Origin: Larkinella knui
Lineage (GTDB): Bacteria; Bacteroidota; Bacteroidia; Cytophagales; Spirosomataceae
Length of the DNA stretch: 64,000 nucleotides
Direction of reading: 5' to 3'
NCBI RefSeq assembly: GCF_003858645.1
Contig: NZ_RQJP01000007.1
Coordinates: 248,001-312,000, forward strand
Shown here: one piece after another, positions 16,992 through 25,939 of the stretch
Position numbering within the stretch: position 1 is the first letter of the stretch
Layout: each line of letters starts with the position of its first letter
Made by a program: the position numbers and the translations under genes
Notes under the pieces: generated by a model
Seen by the model: only the letters and a program-made list of their open reading frames with translations
Database searches by the model: none
Told to the model about the DNA's origin: nothing

Positions 16992-17583
16992 AATTTACTT
17001 TCAACCAGCCGGTTATGCTCATTCTCGGCTTATTCGTTCGGAGCACTTCGTGTACTAATTCACTGCTTTTAAAGAACACACTTTTGCCATTTTCCGGTGC
17101 GATGTATTGCCGTGTATCGCCCTGATGAATGCACAATTCGCCACCGTCATCCGCCTGCCAGTCGGTATTTAAATACAGTATCATCGAATACTGGCGGCTG
17201 TCGTTTGTACGGAACTGATCGAGGTGTTTTTTGTAAAAACTGCCCGTTTCATACAGCGTATAATGAAATTCGTAGCCGGTGATGCCCGTATAACAAGTTT
17301 CGTTCAGGTAGCTTACAAACCGGTCCATGAGGTCGAAAAACTCATTTTCGTACCCGTTATTGTGGCTGCGATCCAGCCAGTAGATCCTGTCACTTCTGAC
17401 CTGTTTATCATGCACAACCAGCGCATCATTTCCCGTTCCAGCCGATCGGAGCTGCTTTTGGGCGTGCAGCGTGGTCAGATTTTCTTTGAGGTGCGTCGCT
17501 AGTGACGCACTTAAAAAATGATCAGCGATGCCTACTTTATGGTCAATAAAACTCGTAATCAGGGTATCAAAGATCGTTTGCAA
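16990..17583 (-). CDS. 2-oxoglutarate/Fe(II)-dependent dioxygenase (prolyl hydroxylase-like)
   Basis: A 197-residue protein with the double-stranded beta-helix signature of the P4H/SM-20 group: His120 and Asp122 in KKHLDQF, His178 in ELVHEV as third iron ligand, and Arg187 in PRMSITGW to hold 2-oxoglutarate. DDGGELCIH is also typical. Such enzymes hydroxylate proline or other residues in proteins. The first codon in this frame appears to be TTG, so the start is uncertain. It is the last gene of a possible minus-strand pair with the esterase at 17655. Confidence 0.88.
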   Translation of the reverse strand: MQTIFDTLITSFIDHKVGIADHFLSASLATHLKENLTTLHAQKQLRSAGTGNDALVVHDKQVRSDRIYWLDRSHNNGYENEFFDLMDRFVSYLNETCYTGITGYEFHYTLYETGSFYKKHLDQFRTNDSRQYSMILYLNTDWQADDGGELCIHQGDTRQYIAPENGKSVFFKSSELVHEVLRTNKPRMSITGWLKVN

Positions 17584-17654
17584 GCAGGAGCGTAGTGAGC
17601 ACAGCCTTCGGCCAATTGCCGGTATTTCGGTAAGGTACGTTTAATTCGGGGCAA

Positions 17655-18566
17655 TTACCGTTGCAAGTACGTCTCCAGCCACTCGAAAATCGCTTTCCGG
17701 TTATAGTCACTGTCGAACATCGAACCGTAATGCGGAGCGTTCGGGACAATGATGACCCGGTTTTTGACCTTCGCGAGCGTCAGCCACGAGCTGAGCAAAA
17801 TCGATTGTGCCGGTGGCACCGACTCGTCTTTCTGGCCGTGGATGATCAGGAACTGCGGATCATTTTTGTCGATGTACGTAACCGGGCTGGCAATTTTGGC
17901 CAGATCGGGCCGGTGTAAGGGTGTGGCTCCCAACAGGTGGCTTTCGGGATCACGAATGCTGTCTGAGAGCGAACCGGTTCGGGGAATCATCGCCAGCAGA
18001 TCGGCCGGGCCGTAGAAATCGATCACGGTTTTGATGCGGAAGGGAGCCGGTTTTCGGTCGGCGTAAAAATCCGGCACCGGGTTGTTGTTCGACAGCGCCA
18101 GCAGCGAAGCCAGGTGTCCACCCGCCGAGAAACCAATCAGGGCGATGCGGTTTTTGTCGTAATTGTATTTTTCGGCGTTCCGGTAAAGAAACGTGAGGGC
18201 CTGGTTGCAATCCTGAATCTGGGCCGGAAAAGGGGCGGTGGTGCTGTAGCGGTAATCGATCGACGCAAACGCATAGCCTTTTTCGAGAATGGCACGGATG
18301 GTATTTTTCATATACCCCATGTCGGCATACTTGTCGTTCAGCATCCAGGCCCCGCCGTGAACCCAGACCACCAGTGGCGTCGACGGCCCGGTTTTGGCGG
18401 GTAGATAAATATCCAGCTGATGCTTTTTCAGCGTGTCACCGGCGTAGGCCACGTTTTGAAACATCCGGGTTTCCGGCGGAAAAATGGCCAGTACGGGATG
18501 GGCCGTCTGCGCTTTAACGCCTAAAAAGGACAGCAGCAGCCCGAAGGCGAAGGTTTTTTGATTCAT
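17655..18566 (-). CDS. Secreted alpha/beta hydrolase (carboxylesterase-like)
   Basis: A 303-residue protein with a signal peptide (residues 1-20, ending VKAQ). It has the hormone-sensitive-lipase/BD-FAE pattern: oxyanion motif HGGAW (70-74), nucleophile Ser147 in GFSAGGH, an acid in IIHGQKDESVPP and a His in NAPHYGS. These enzymes hydrolyse short-chain esters, including feruloyl or acetyl groups on polysaccharides. The gene is upstream of the 2OG oxygenase on the same strand with a 71-base gap. Confidence 0.87.
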   Translation of the reverse strand: MNQKTFAFGLLLSFLGVKAQTAHPVLAIFPPETRMFQNVAYAGDTLKKHQLDIYLPAKTGPSTPLVVWVHGGAWMLNDKYADMGYMKNTIRAILEKGYAFASIDYRYSTTAPFPAQIQDCNQALTFLYRNAEKYNYDKNRIALIGFSAGGHLASLLALSNNNPVPDFYADRKPAPFRIKTVIDFYGPADLLAMIPRTGSLSDSIRDPESHLLGATPLHRPDLAKIASPVTYIDKNDPQFLIIHGQKDESVPPAQSILLSSWLTLAKVKNRVIIVPNAPHYGSMFDSDYNRKAIFEWLETYLQR

Positions 18567-18571
18567 AAAAA

Positions 18572-18687
18572 GTGCCCGCGGACCGGCGGGCGTCCCCGTT
18601 CAGTCCGTGAGATTTTGGCAATAAGTGGAGTTCTTAATCAGTACGCTCGCGGACTAAACCGTGACACCCGCCGGTCCGTGGGTGCTT
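18572..18687. repeat. Nested GC-rich palindrome overlapping the LLM gene 3' end
   Basis: Outer arms near 18572-18595 and 18662-18686 share a 12-base core and otherwise differ mostly by transitions that would be G-U pairs in RNA. Inner arms are AGTCCGTGAG (18602-18611) and CTCGCGGACT (about 18646-18655). The right half lies within the last codons of the flavin oxidoreductase gene, and the left arm begins 5 bases before the start codon of the esterase. Confidence 0.8.
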
Positions 18688-19712
18688 AATTCCTTCCGGA
18701 TCACGGGCGCCACCCGGGTTCCAAACAACTCAATTGCGTGCAGCACTTTGCTGTGCGGAAGCTGGTGGCTACCAATCAATTGGGCCAGGTACCGGGTGTT
18801 CTTGAACAATTCGTGAAAGTGCAAAATCTTGTCGATAGCCTGTTGCGGACTGCCCACCAACAACGGGCCGGATTGGCGCATGTACTCAAAATGATCGCGA
18901 CCGATGGGCGACCAGCCCCGTTCGCGGCCAATGCGGTTCATCATCTGCTCGTAGGAAGGGAATAATTCATCAGCCGCCTGCTGCGAATTATCGGCCAGGT
19001 AAAAGTGCGAATTGATTGCCAGCGGCAAACGGGCCACGTCATGTCCGGCTTTCTGCGCCGATTGCCGGAACAGATTCACGAAGGGAACAAACCGGTCGGG
19101 CGAACCGCCCAGCATGGCCAGCGTCATCGGCAGGTTCATGGTGCCCGCCCGAACCGCCGACGCGGGCGTGCCACCGACAGCCAGCCAGATCGGGAGCGAT
19201 TCCTGGTAAGGCCGGGGATAAACGCCCAGGTTGCGGATGGCGGCCCGGTGTTTGCCCTGCCAGTTGACAATTTCACTTTTATTGATGGCGACGAGCAGAT
19301 CCAGTTTTTCGGTAAATAATTCGTCGTAATCCTTCAGGTCGTAGCCAAACAAGGGAAACGATTCGATGAACGAACCCCGCCCGGCCATGATCTCGGCCCG
19401 GCCGTTGGAAATGAGGTCCAGCGAGGCAAAGTTTTGAAACACCCGAACCGGATCGGCGGAACTCAATACCGTGACGGAACTCGACAGCCGGATGTTTTTG
19501 GTGATGGTGGCCGCGGCCGCCAGAATGACCTCCGGGGCCGAAACCATAAAATCCGGCCGGTGGTGTTCACCCAGCGCAAAAACATCCAGGCCAACTTCGT
19601 CGGCCAGCTTAATTTCTTCCAGCAACTGCTGCATCCGCTGGTGGGCATTGACGGCTTTTCCGGCCACGCCGTCGGGCAGAACTTCGCCAAAACTACTGAT
19701 TCCTAGCTCCAT
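18654..19712 (-). CDS. LLM-class (luciferase-like) flavin-dependent oxidoreductase
   Basis: A 352-residue TIM-barrel flavoenzyme of the bacterial luciferase-like group. I chose ATG 19712 ([10 protein letters not shown]), which starts with the first barrel strand; an upstream codon adds ten unrelated residues. Family features include [61 protein letters not shown] and [15 protein letters not shown]. Members use FMN to oxidise or monooxygenate organic compounds. The C-terminal residues after STH are encoded inside a palindromic repeat, so the natural end of the protein may have been replaced. Confidence 0.9.
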   Translation of the reverse strand: MELGISSFGEVLPDGVAGKAVNAHQRMQQLLEEIKLADEVGLDVFALGEHHRPDFMVSAPEVILAAAATITKNIRLSSSVTVLSSADPVRVFQNFASLDLISNGRAEIMAGRGSFIESFPLFGYDLKDYDELFTEKLDLLVAINKSEIVNWQGKHRAAIRNLGVYPRPYQESLPIWLAVGGTPASAVRAGTMNLPMTLAMLGGSPDRFVPFVNLFRQSAQKAGHDVARLPLAINSHFYLADNSQQAADELFPSYEQMMNRIGRERGWSPIGRDHFEYMRQSGPLLVGSPQQAIDKILHFHELFKNTRYLAQLIGSHQLPHSKVLHAIELFGTRVAPVIRKELSTHGPAGVTV

Positions 19713-19991
19713 GATTATGTGATTTAAACGACAAGTCTTCAAAAGGATTTTTCCGCCCCGATCGGCCGGATTCTGATGATAGTAGTACTTCGAAAAACCC
19801 CTAATAGTTCATTCGTTCAGGTACGAACCGTCAATACTTCAGATTTTTCCGGCCCATCCGATGATCGGCAAAATGGAGTATATTTCCCGACGAAAGCCGA
19901 TGATTAGCCAGTACGCCGAACAAGATGTGCCCCGCATGGCTTATCAACACTAAATAAACCCGGAAATTCGCGCCCAAGCGAATGCCAGCGT

Positions 19992-20957
19992 ATGACACTA
20001 AAAAAAACAGTCGATCGACCCCTCGAAGCCGCCGACATCCGGGGCAACTGGGCGACGCTCATGCTCCCCATCAATGACGATGAGCGCATTGATTTTACCC
20101 GTTTAGCCGACGAAATCGACACCCTGATCGGGTTTGATGTAGACGGTATTTATTCCAATGGAACGGCGGGCGAGTTTTACAACCAGACCGAAACCGAATT
20201 CGACCAGATTCAGGCGTTGCTGGCGCAGAAATGCCGGACAGCGGGTATGCCGTTTCAGATTGGCGTCAGTCACATCAGTCCGATCCTGTCGCTGGAACGC
20301 CTGAAGCGCAGTCTGAAGTGGGAACCGGGTGCGGTACAGGTCATCTTGCCCGACTGGTTTCCGACCACTGAAGCCGAGCAAATCGCGTTTTTACGCAAAA
20401 TGGCGGCTGTTTCAGAAACCGTTCGGCTGGTGCTCTACAACCCGCCCCACGCCAAAGTCCGGCTGACGCCCGAAGAATTCGGCCGCTTGAAGGAGGCCAT
20501 TCCCCAACTCGTTGGCGTGAAAGTGCTGGGGGGCGATTTGAATTGGTACGCCCAGATGCGGCAACACATGGCCGATTTGTCGGTATTCGTGCCGGGCCAT
20601 TTCCTGGCAACGGGCGTTCGGGAAGGGGCGCACGGAGCCTATTCCAATGTGGCCTGTCTGCATCCAAAAGTGGCGCAGGACTGGTATAATCTGATGCAAA
20701 CCAATCTGGAAACCGCACTGGAATGGGAAACCCGCATCCGGCAGTTCATCACCGAATGCATTGCTCCCTTCATCACCGGAAACCGGTATTCCAATCAGGC
20801 CTGCGACAAATTTCTGGCGGTTGTCGGCGGTTGGGGGACGGTTGGCAGCCGACTCCGCTGGCCTTACCTATCGATTCCGGAAAGCGAGGCCGGGCCGGTG
20901 CGGGAGGCCGCCAAACGCCTGATCCCGGAATTTTTCACCCCAGGCGAAAACCGGTAA
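19992..20957 (+). CDS. Dihydrodipicolinate synthase (DHDPS)/NAL family aldolase
   Basis: A 321-residue class I aldolase-fold protein. The Schiff-base Lys177 lies in LVGVKVLGG and the catalytic Tyr149 in VLYNPP; NGTAGE near residue 60 matches the substrate carboxylate-binding turn. The family includes DapA, N-acetylneuraminate lyase and keto-deoxy sugar-acid lyases. This gene is not near lysine synthesis genes and the sequence departs from housekeeping DapA, so a catabolic lyase or synthase is more likely. It stands alone, with a hairpin after its stop codon. Confidence 0.87.
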   Translation: MTLKKTVDRPLEAADIRGNWATLMLPINDDERIDFTRLADEIDTLIGFDVDGIYSNGTAGEFYNQTETEFDQIQALLAQKCRTAGMPFQIGVSHISPILSLERLKRSLKWEPGAVQVILPDWFPTTEAEQIAFLRKMAAVSETVRLVLYNPPHAKVRLTPEEFGRLKEAIPQLVGVKVLGGDLNWYAQMRQHMADLSVFVPGHFLATGVREGAHGAYSNVACLHPKVAQDWYNLMQTNLETALEWETRIRQFITECIAPFITGNRYSNQACDKFLAVVGGWGTVGSRLRWPYLSIPESEAGPVREAAKRLIPEFFTPGENR

Positions 20958-20976
20958 CCGGCTTAGAAAAATGCCC

Positions 20977-21019
20977 CCGGCGGAGCAGCCTGATAAATAT
21001 TCTTAGACCGCTCCGCCGG
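20977..21019. terminator. GC-rich hairpin after the DHDPS-like gene
   Basis: Perfect 10-base arms (20977-20986 and 21010-21019) with a 23-base loop. No T-tract follows, so it could equally be another intergenic palindrome. It lies between the DHDPS-like stop and the TetR promoter. Confidence 0.5.
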
Positions 21020-21075
21020 AATTACCCGATGGAATTGATTTTTCGGCTAACGGCTCATTAAATAACCGTTGTGGT

Positions 21076-21106
21076 TTTGAAATTCGTAATTCGATCTCTA
21101 TGTTTG
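21076..21106 (+). promoter_or_regulatory. Bacteroidota-type promoter for the TetR gene
   Basis: TTTG (21076-21079), a 19-base spacer and TATGTTTG (21099-21106) match the primary sigma-factor consensus of Bacteroidota exactly. Transcription would start near 21113, about 18 bases before the ATG at 21131. Confidence 0.75.
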
Positions 21107-21130
21107 TAGAGTGATCAGTCAGTTTGTGAA

Positions 21131-21715
21131 ATGCGTACAATAGATAAACCCGAAAAAATACTGGCAACGGCATTGAGGCTCTTTGTTGCGTCCGGTTTTC
21201 ACGGGACGCCGACCAGTAAAATTGCCAGTGAAGCCGGAGTTTCCAACGGGACGCTTTTCCACTACTTCAAGACGAAAGATGAGTTGGTGGTGGCTTTGTA
21301 TTCGTCCATTAAGGCGGAACTGAACCAGTATGTAGCGGCAAAGATCAACGAAGCGGAAGCGGTCAAGGAAAAATTCAGGAATCTGTTCCGTTGCTCGGTA
21401 GAATGGGCGCTGGAAAATAAAGAAGCTTTTTACTTCATCCAGCAGTTTCATTTTTCACCGCATCTCGGACTGGTTCCCGAAGAAGAAATCCGGAAGCAAA
21501 CGGAACTGCACACGTCGTTGCTGCAGGATGCGTGGCATGCGAAGATTCTGAAACCGTTGCCCGTGGACCTGATTGCCGCACTTACCGGAAACCAGATCAA
21601 CGGAATGTACCAGTACCTGACCGTCCATGCAGTACCCGCTGACGACCAACGGAAATTGATCGACGAGGTCTTCGAATTGACCTGGACGATGATCGCAAAC
21701 CCCGAAACACGATGA
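21131..21715 (+). CDS. TetR/AcrR family transcriptional regulator
   Basis: A 194-residue regulator. The N-terminal helix-turn-helix reads TPTSKIASEAGVSNGTLFHY followed by FKTKDEL, the standard TetR pattern. The C-terminal helical domain (about 60-194) would bind an unknown ligand. Its last codon overlaps the start of the next gene (ATGA), so it is cotranslated with an NAD(P)-binding protein, which it may control together with itself. Confidence 0.93.
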   Translation: MRTIDKPEKILATALRLFVASGFHGTPTSKIASEAGVSNGTLFHYFKTKDELVVALYSSIKAELNQYVAAKINEAEAVKEKFRNLFRCSVEWALENKEAFYFIQQFHFSPHLGLVPEEEIRKQTELHTSLLQDAWHAKILKPLPVDLIAALTGNQINGMYQYLTVHAVPADDQRKLIDEVFELTWTMIANPETR

Positions 21716-22383
21716 AAACGAACGGAATACGGGCCATTATTACCGGTACGACCGGCATGGTCGGCGAGGGAGTGCTGCACGAATGTCTGCAGCACCCGGA
21801 TGTGGAAGCGGTTTTGATCCTAAACCGAAAACCGTCTGGTTTGTCGCATCCTAAACTGAAGGAAATCATTCATACTGATTTTTATGATCTGTCGTCGATT
21901 GAAAATCAGTTGGTTGGCTATGACGCCTGTTTTTTCTGCCTGGGTGTTTCCTCGGTGGGCATGAGCGAGCCGGATTATTTTAAGGTAACTTATACGCTGA
22001 CGCTGAACGTGGCGACCACGCTCAGCAACCTGAACCCGGCTATGACGTTTTGTTACATTTCCGGAGCCGGTACGGACAGCAGCGAAAAAGGCCGTTCGAT
22101 GTGGGCGCGGGTAAAGGGGAAAACCGAAAATGATTTGCTGAAACTGCCTTTCAAACAGGTCTTTAACTTTCGTCCGGGCTTCATTAAACCGACCGAAGGA
22201 TTAAAAAATACGCTGAAAATGTACCGGTATGTCGGTTGGTTGTTTCCCCTTGGCCGGGCCTTGTATCCCGGCGGTTTTTGCACGCTCAAAGAGCTGGGCC
22301 TGGCCATGATCAATACCGTCCGTAAAGGCTACGAAAAGAATCCGGTGGAAGGAAAGGATATTATTGAACTGGCAAAAAGGTAG
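21712..22383 (+). CDS. NAD(P)-binding epimerase/oxidoreductase-like protein
   Basis: A 223-residue Rossmann-fold protein. The dinucleotide-binding loop is GTTGMVGEGVLHE near residue 10, followed by ILNRKPSG for cofactor ribose recognition. FCYISGAGTDSSEKGRSMWARVKGKTEND is characteristic of the small atypical SDR group related to human HTATIP2. The reaction is unknown. It overlaps the TetR gene by four bases. Confidence 0.85.
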   Translation: MKTNGIRAIITGTTGMVGEGVLHECLQHPDVEAVLILNRKPSGLSHPKLKEIIHTDFYDLSSIENQLVGYDACFFCLGVSSVGMSEPDYFKVTYTLTLNVATTLSNLNPAMTFCYISGAGTDSSEKGRSMWARVKGKTENDLLKLPFKQVFNFRPGFIKPTEGLKNTLKMYRYVGWLFPLGRALYPGGFCTLKELGLAMINTVRKGYEKNPVEGKDIIELAKR

Positions 22384-22412
22384 CGATGTGTATTTAGGTA
22401 AATTTCTTACAG

Positions 22413-23789
22413 TCAATGGGTTAATTCCCGAATCAGTTCCAGGTGAAAAACCGTCGGCTGGCCTTCACCGGAGCTAACCGTTACCTTTCCCTGGTGAAGC
22501 CGGATAATCCGTTCGACCAGCGACAGACCAACCCCGTTTCCGCGGACTTCGGCGGTTTGCCGACTCCGGTAAAAGGGTTCGAAAATGTAGGGCAGATCGT
22601 CGGCGGGAATCGGGACACCCTGGTTCTGAACGCTGATCTGTACGGCAGTTTCCTTAACCCGAACCTGAATCGACGCTTTGCCATCACTGGAAAATTTGCA
22701 GGCATTTTCGGTCAGGTTTTTCAGCGCCGTTCGCAGCAGCGCCGTATTGCCCGGCACGGTCAACTGGTTGAAATCGTCCGGTAATTCATCAAACTGAACG
22801 GTCACTTCGTAGCGCGGATGAATGCCACTGACTTCCTCCCGAATGTCCCAGACCACTTCGTCCAGGCGCACCGAATCGGTCAGCAAACCAACCGCCGACG
22901 TCTGGTTGACCTGCGAAAGCTGCAACAAGTCCCGCGTAAGGGTCGATAATTCGCCGACATCGTCCAGCACAGATCGGATAATTTCTTCATAAACCGCCGG
23001 TTCCCGGCGGTTGAGCAGCGCCACCTCCAACTGAGAACTCATCTGGGTCAGCGGATTTTTTAATTCGTGCGAGACATTCGCCACAAACATCCGTTGCAGT
23101 CGAAACGATTCATCGATCCGGTCGAGCAAACGGTTGATGGTGATGGACAGCCGGCTGATTTCGTCGTTGTCCGTACTAACCGGCAACCGTTCCTGCAGCG
23201 TGTTGGGGAAAATATGATTCAGTTGCTGTTCCATGCGCTGCATGGGCCGGAGTGCCTCGCCCGCGTAGAGCCAGCCCGAGAAAGCCACCACGCCAACAAT
23301 GGCACCGAATAAGCCGATCAAAACGCCCAGCATCCGGCGCAGAAACTGGTCGCCATACCGGTTTTCGGCACTGGCCAGAACAACATACTGCTGTGATGCC
23401 GTTGCGTAGCGCACCCCCGTTACAAAGGCCGCTCCCTGCCGGAACTTCTTACTCTTTTTCTTCCGGATTTCATCCAGCACCTTTGTGGACACGGCCAGCG
23501 GGGTTTGTTCATTGGTGATAAAAACCGGACTGTTCCGACCGTCGTATACGGCAATTTTCTGGGCCGGAAGCTGATCTTTTCGCAGGCGGGTAAACTGACT
23601 GAGCAACGGCGGACCCAGGCGCTGGTGAATCAGCAACTCGCCGACGGTATCGGCTTTCCGGTCGAGCCGGCGGTAAAAATCCGACGAAATAAAATACCAG
23701 CAGAAGGCGTAGAGACAGGCAAATGCGAGGGCAAGAATGGCCGAAACCAACCCAGTAAAACGGAGTGTCAGTCGGGTTCGGATCGTCAT
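22413..23789 (-). CDS. Membrane sensor histidine kinase (HAMP-HisKA-HATPase)
   Basis: A 458-residue kinase with transmembrane helices at about 12-36 and 152-175 enclosing a periplasmic domain of some 115 residues. A HAMP region (about 176-230) leads to HisKA with His241 in FVANVSHELKNPL. The ATPase domain has NLTENACKFS and the G box GNGVGLSLVERI. It should pair with the OmpR-type regulator at 24110, from which it is separated by a small membrane protein gene. Confidence 0.93.
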   Translation of the reverse strand: MTIRTRLTLRFTGLVSAILALAFACLYAFCWYFISSDFYRRLDRKADTVGELLIHQRLGPPLLSQFTRLRKDQLPAQKIAVYDGRNSPVFITNEQTPLAVSTKVLDEIRKKKSKKFRQGAAFVTGVRYATASQQYVVLASAENRYGDQFLRRMLGVLIGLFGAIVGVVAFSGWLYAGEALRPMQRMEQQLNHIFPNTLQERLPVSTDNDEISRLSITINRLLDRIDESFRLQRMFVANVSHELKNPLTQMSSQLEVALLNRREPAVYEEIIRSVLDDVGELSTLTRDLLQLSQVNQTSAVGLLTDSVRLDEVVWDIREEVSGIHPRYEVTVQFDELPDDFNQLTVPGNTALLRTALKNLTENACKFSSDGKASIQVRVKETAVQISVQNQGVPIPADDLPYIFEPFYRSRQTAEVRGNGVGLSLVERIIRLHQGKVTVSSGEGQPTVFHLELIRELTH

Positions 23790-23797
23790 AGGGAAGT

Positions 23798-23998
23798 TTA
23801 CCGCAATAAAGCCGGAATATCGACCAGCCAGGCAATCAGTAACGTCAGTACAAACAGGCCAACCATCAAAATCATCAGCCAGTCGGGCCGACGGGGTTCG
23901 CGGGCAGGGGAAGCGGCCGGGTTCGGATTGCTCCCGGGTCCCATCAACTGGCTCGAATCCGTTCCGGAGGCATAGCGGTATTGCACTTTAGGCGTCAT
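23798..23998 (-). CDS. Small single-helix membrane protein in a two-component cluster
   Basis: A 66-residue protein. Residues 1-38 are polar and rich in Pro, Ser and Asn; DWLMILMVGLFVLTLLIAWL forms one strong transmembrane helix. The stop codon is 8 bases before the histidine kinase start and the start is 111 bases after the regulator's stop, all on the minus strand. That position supports a real gene; the function is unknown. Small membrane proteins in such positions can modulate a kinase, which is inference here. Confidence 0.6.
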   Translation of the reverse strand: MTPKVQYRYASGTDSSQLMGPGSNPNPAASPAREPRRPDWLMILMVGLFVLTLLIAWLVDIPALLR

Positions 23999-24109
23999 AG
24001 GGATCAGAAAAAGATACGCGTTGACTGCAAAATTGGAACGAAGTTCTTAACCCGGAGTAAGGAACTGCTTAGAATTTACTTAGAAAAACCGCTTCGGCCA
24101 ATCCATACA

Positions 24110-24787
24110 TTACTCTTCTTTAAGCACATAGCCCATGCCAAACTGCGTGTGGATGAGTTTCTTCGAAAACTCTTTATCGATCTTTTTACGCAGATAATTT
24201 ATATAGACTTCGACTACATTCGTTCCGGCATCAAAATTTAAATCCCAAACCCGCTCGGCAATATCCACTTTCGACAGCACCCGCCCCTGGTTTCGCATCA
24301 GGTATTCGAGGAGGGCAAATTCCCGGGCCGTCAGGTCGACCACCTGGCCGTCGCGACGAACGGTTTTGGCATCCAGGTTCATTTCAATACCCGCAAACCG
24401 GAGCGTCTGGGCCGTCATGGCGACCTGCGTACTGCGTTTGGTTAGCGACCGAACCCGCGCCAGCAGTTCGGCAAACTGAAACGGTTTGGTCAGATACTGA
24501 TCCGTTCCGGCATCGAAGCCCATCACTTTGTCGCTGGTTTCGCCCAGTGCCGTCAGCAGCAGAATAGGCGTCGTTACGCCCTGCGCCCGGAGTTGACGAA
24601 TCAGCTCAAAACCATTCAGCCCCGGAATGATTACATCGGTGATGATGGCGGCATACGAATTTTTTAGCGCCAACCGCTTGGCAATCAGGCCGTCATAGGC
24701 AATGTCCACTTCAAACTGAGTTTCTTCCAGTCCCTGTCGAATGGCATTCAGGGTTTTGGGCTCATCTTCAACCACTAAAATTTTCAT
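24110..24787 (-). CDS. OmpR/PhoB-family response regulator
   Basis: A 225-residue regulator. The receiver has acidic residues VEDEP, phospho-acceptor Asp51 in IITDVIIPG and Lys near 101 in QYLTKPF. The C-terminal winged helix (about 130-225) has LTAREFALLEYLMRNQGRVLS and the final VEVYINYLRKKIDKEF...TQFGMGYVL, typical of PhoB-like DNA-binding domains. First gene of the cluster with the small membrane protein and the kinase at 22413. Confidence 0.94.
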   Translation of the reverse strand: MKILVVEDEPKTLNAIRQGLEETQFEVDIAYDGLIAKRLALKNSYAAIITDVIIPGLNGFELIRQLRAQGVTTPILLLTALGETSDKVMGFDAGTDQYLTKPFQFAELLARVRSLTKRSTQVAMTAQTLRFAGIEMNLDAKTVRRDGQVVDLTAREFALLEYLMRNQGRVLSKVDIAERVWDLNFDAGTNVVEVYINYLRKKIDKEFSKKLIHTQFGMGYVLKEE

Positions 24788-25154
24788 GTTCAGAAAAAGC
24801 CGGTTACAGCCTTACTAACCAGCAGCCAATTGGATTGTTATGATTCACTGCGGTTTGTATACGTTTCTGTTTCTGACCAGGTTAATCGGTCGTTGATGGT
24901 TTTTTCAGCCGCCGACCGTCCTTTCCGGGCGTGCCGGCTAATTCAACCCGTTTGTAAGCAAATTCTAATCTTATTTTAAAGAACTTCTAAGAACAGCGCC
25001 CTTCCTTTGACGCATGGTTGAATGATCAACCCGTTTGATCGGCCACTCAACCGACTGATAGTGCTCTTTATCTTTTTTATCGTTGATGCGTTTTAAGTTT
25101 GTCAAATGTCAATAGCCACTGAAAATGAGTTCAGTGGCTATTTTTTGTGCGGTT
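24788..25154. other. 367-base gap with a + strand terminator and possible small RNA
   Basis: No ORF of note. A good intrinsic terminator for the + strand lies at 25111-25146, although no + strand gene precedes it for 2.7 kb. A weak promoter-like pair (TTTG at 24951 and TATTTTAA at 24972) lies upstream. Confidence 0.45.
25111..25146 (+). terminator. Intrinsic terminator (+ strand)
   Basis: Perfect 13-base arms AATAGCCACTGAA and TTCAGTGGCTATT around a six-base loop, running into a six-T tract on the + strand. On the minus strand, just after the sigma factor gene, the hairpin has no U-tract. Confidence 0.8.
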
Positions 25155-25799
25155 TTACCAAAGTAAAGACAAAACCACCAGCCAGTATTTAAAAAAGGCT
25201 ATTTGACTTTTGAGCGTAGACAAGGCTTTGTAAAGCAAATTGGCGACCGATTGGCGGTTAATTTCCATTAACTCCGCGATCTGTTCATTTTCCAGCCCCT
25301 TGTAAAATTTCAGGAAAACCACTTCCTGCTGCCGTTTGGGGAGCGACTCGATGGCCAGCCGAACCTTGCGCTGATTTTCTGAATCGACCTCGTTTTTCTC
25401 AATGGCGGTTTCAACCGTCTCCCAATCAGACAGTTGACTGATCTCCTGAAGATACGGGACCGAAACCGCATTCTTGCTCCGCCGGAATTCCTGCATGAGC
25501 TGATTCCGAAGCGATTTGAATAGGTAAATGGCCACAAACTGAATCGTAAGTGACTGGCGTTTTTCCCAGATATTGATAAAAATTTCCTGAATCGAATCTT
25601 TGATGAATTCGCGATCCTCCGTAAAATTAGCCGCATAGCTGAACAGAGAACGGTATTGCGATTCGGCCAACTGGCAAAAAGCAACCTTATCTCCGGCTTT
25701 CGATCGCTGCCAGAGTTCCAGTAAATAGTCGTTTTCTTCGATTATACGCTGTCGGTGGTCCAACATACCTGATGCTATTCTTTGGTAAAATAACAGCAT
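25155..25799 (-). CDS. ECF-type RNA polymerase sigma factor
   Basis: A 214-residue sigma-70 family protein (203 if it starts at the second ATG, 25766). Region 2 spans about residues 25-100, with DREFIKDSIQEIFINIWEKRQ as the -10-binding part. Region 4 spans about 150-205 (LPKRQQEVVFLKFYKGLENEQIAELMEINRQSVANLLYKAL). No FecR-like anti-sigma gene is adjacent, unlike many Bacteroidota ECF loci. The short hydrophobic C-terminus (YWLVVLSLL) is typical of Cytophagales ECF proteins. Confidence 0.9.
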   Translation of the reverse strand: MLLFYQRIASGMLDHRQRIIEENDYLLELWQRSKAGDKVAFCQLAESQYRSLFSYAANFTEDREFIKDSIQEIFINIWEKRQSLTIQFVAIYLFKSLRNQLMQEFRRSKNAVSVPYLQEISQLSDWETVETAIEKNEVDSENQRKVRLAIESLPKRQQEVVFLKFYKGLENEQIAELMEINRQSVANLLYKALSTLKSQIAFFKYWLVVLSLLW

Positions 25800-25903
25800 T
25801 AATCGTTAAAACATAAATAAAAAATCGAGATTTTGCGATTTATGCAAGTAAAGACCGTTTAAATACCAGTTTTTCAAAATAAAATTGTGCAGAATCGTTT
25901 ACG

Positions 25904-25939
25904 GTTTATGCCGGGCCGCCACGACGGCCCGGCATAAAC
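25904..25939 (-). terminator. Hairpin after the ThuA/PQQ gene
   Basis: Perfect 14-base arms (25904-25917 and 25926-25939) with an eight-base loop, directly next to the stop codon of the minus-strand gene. No U-tract follows. A terminator or mRNA-end stabiliser. Confidence 0.6.
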
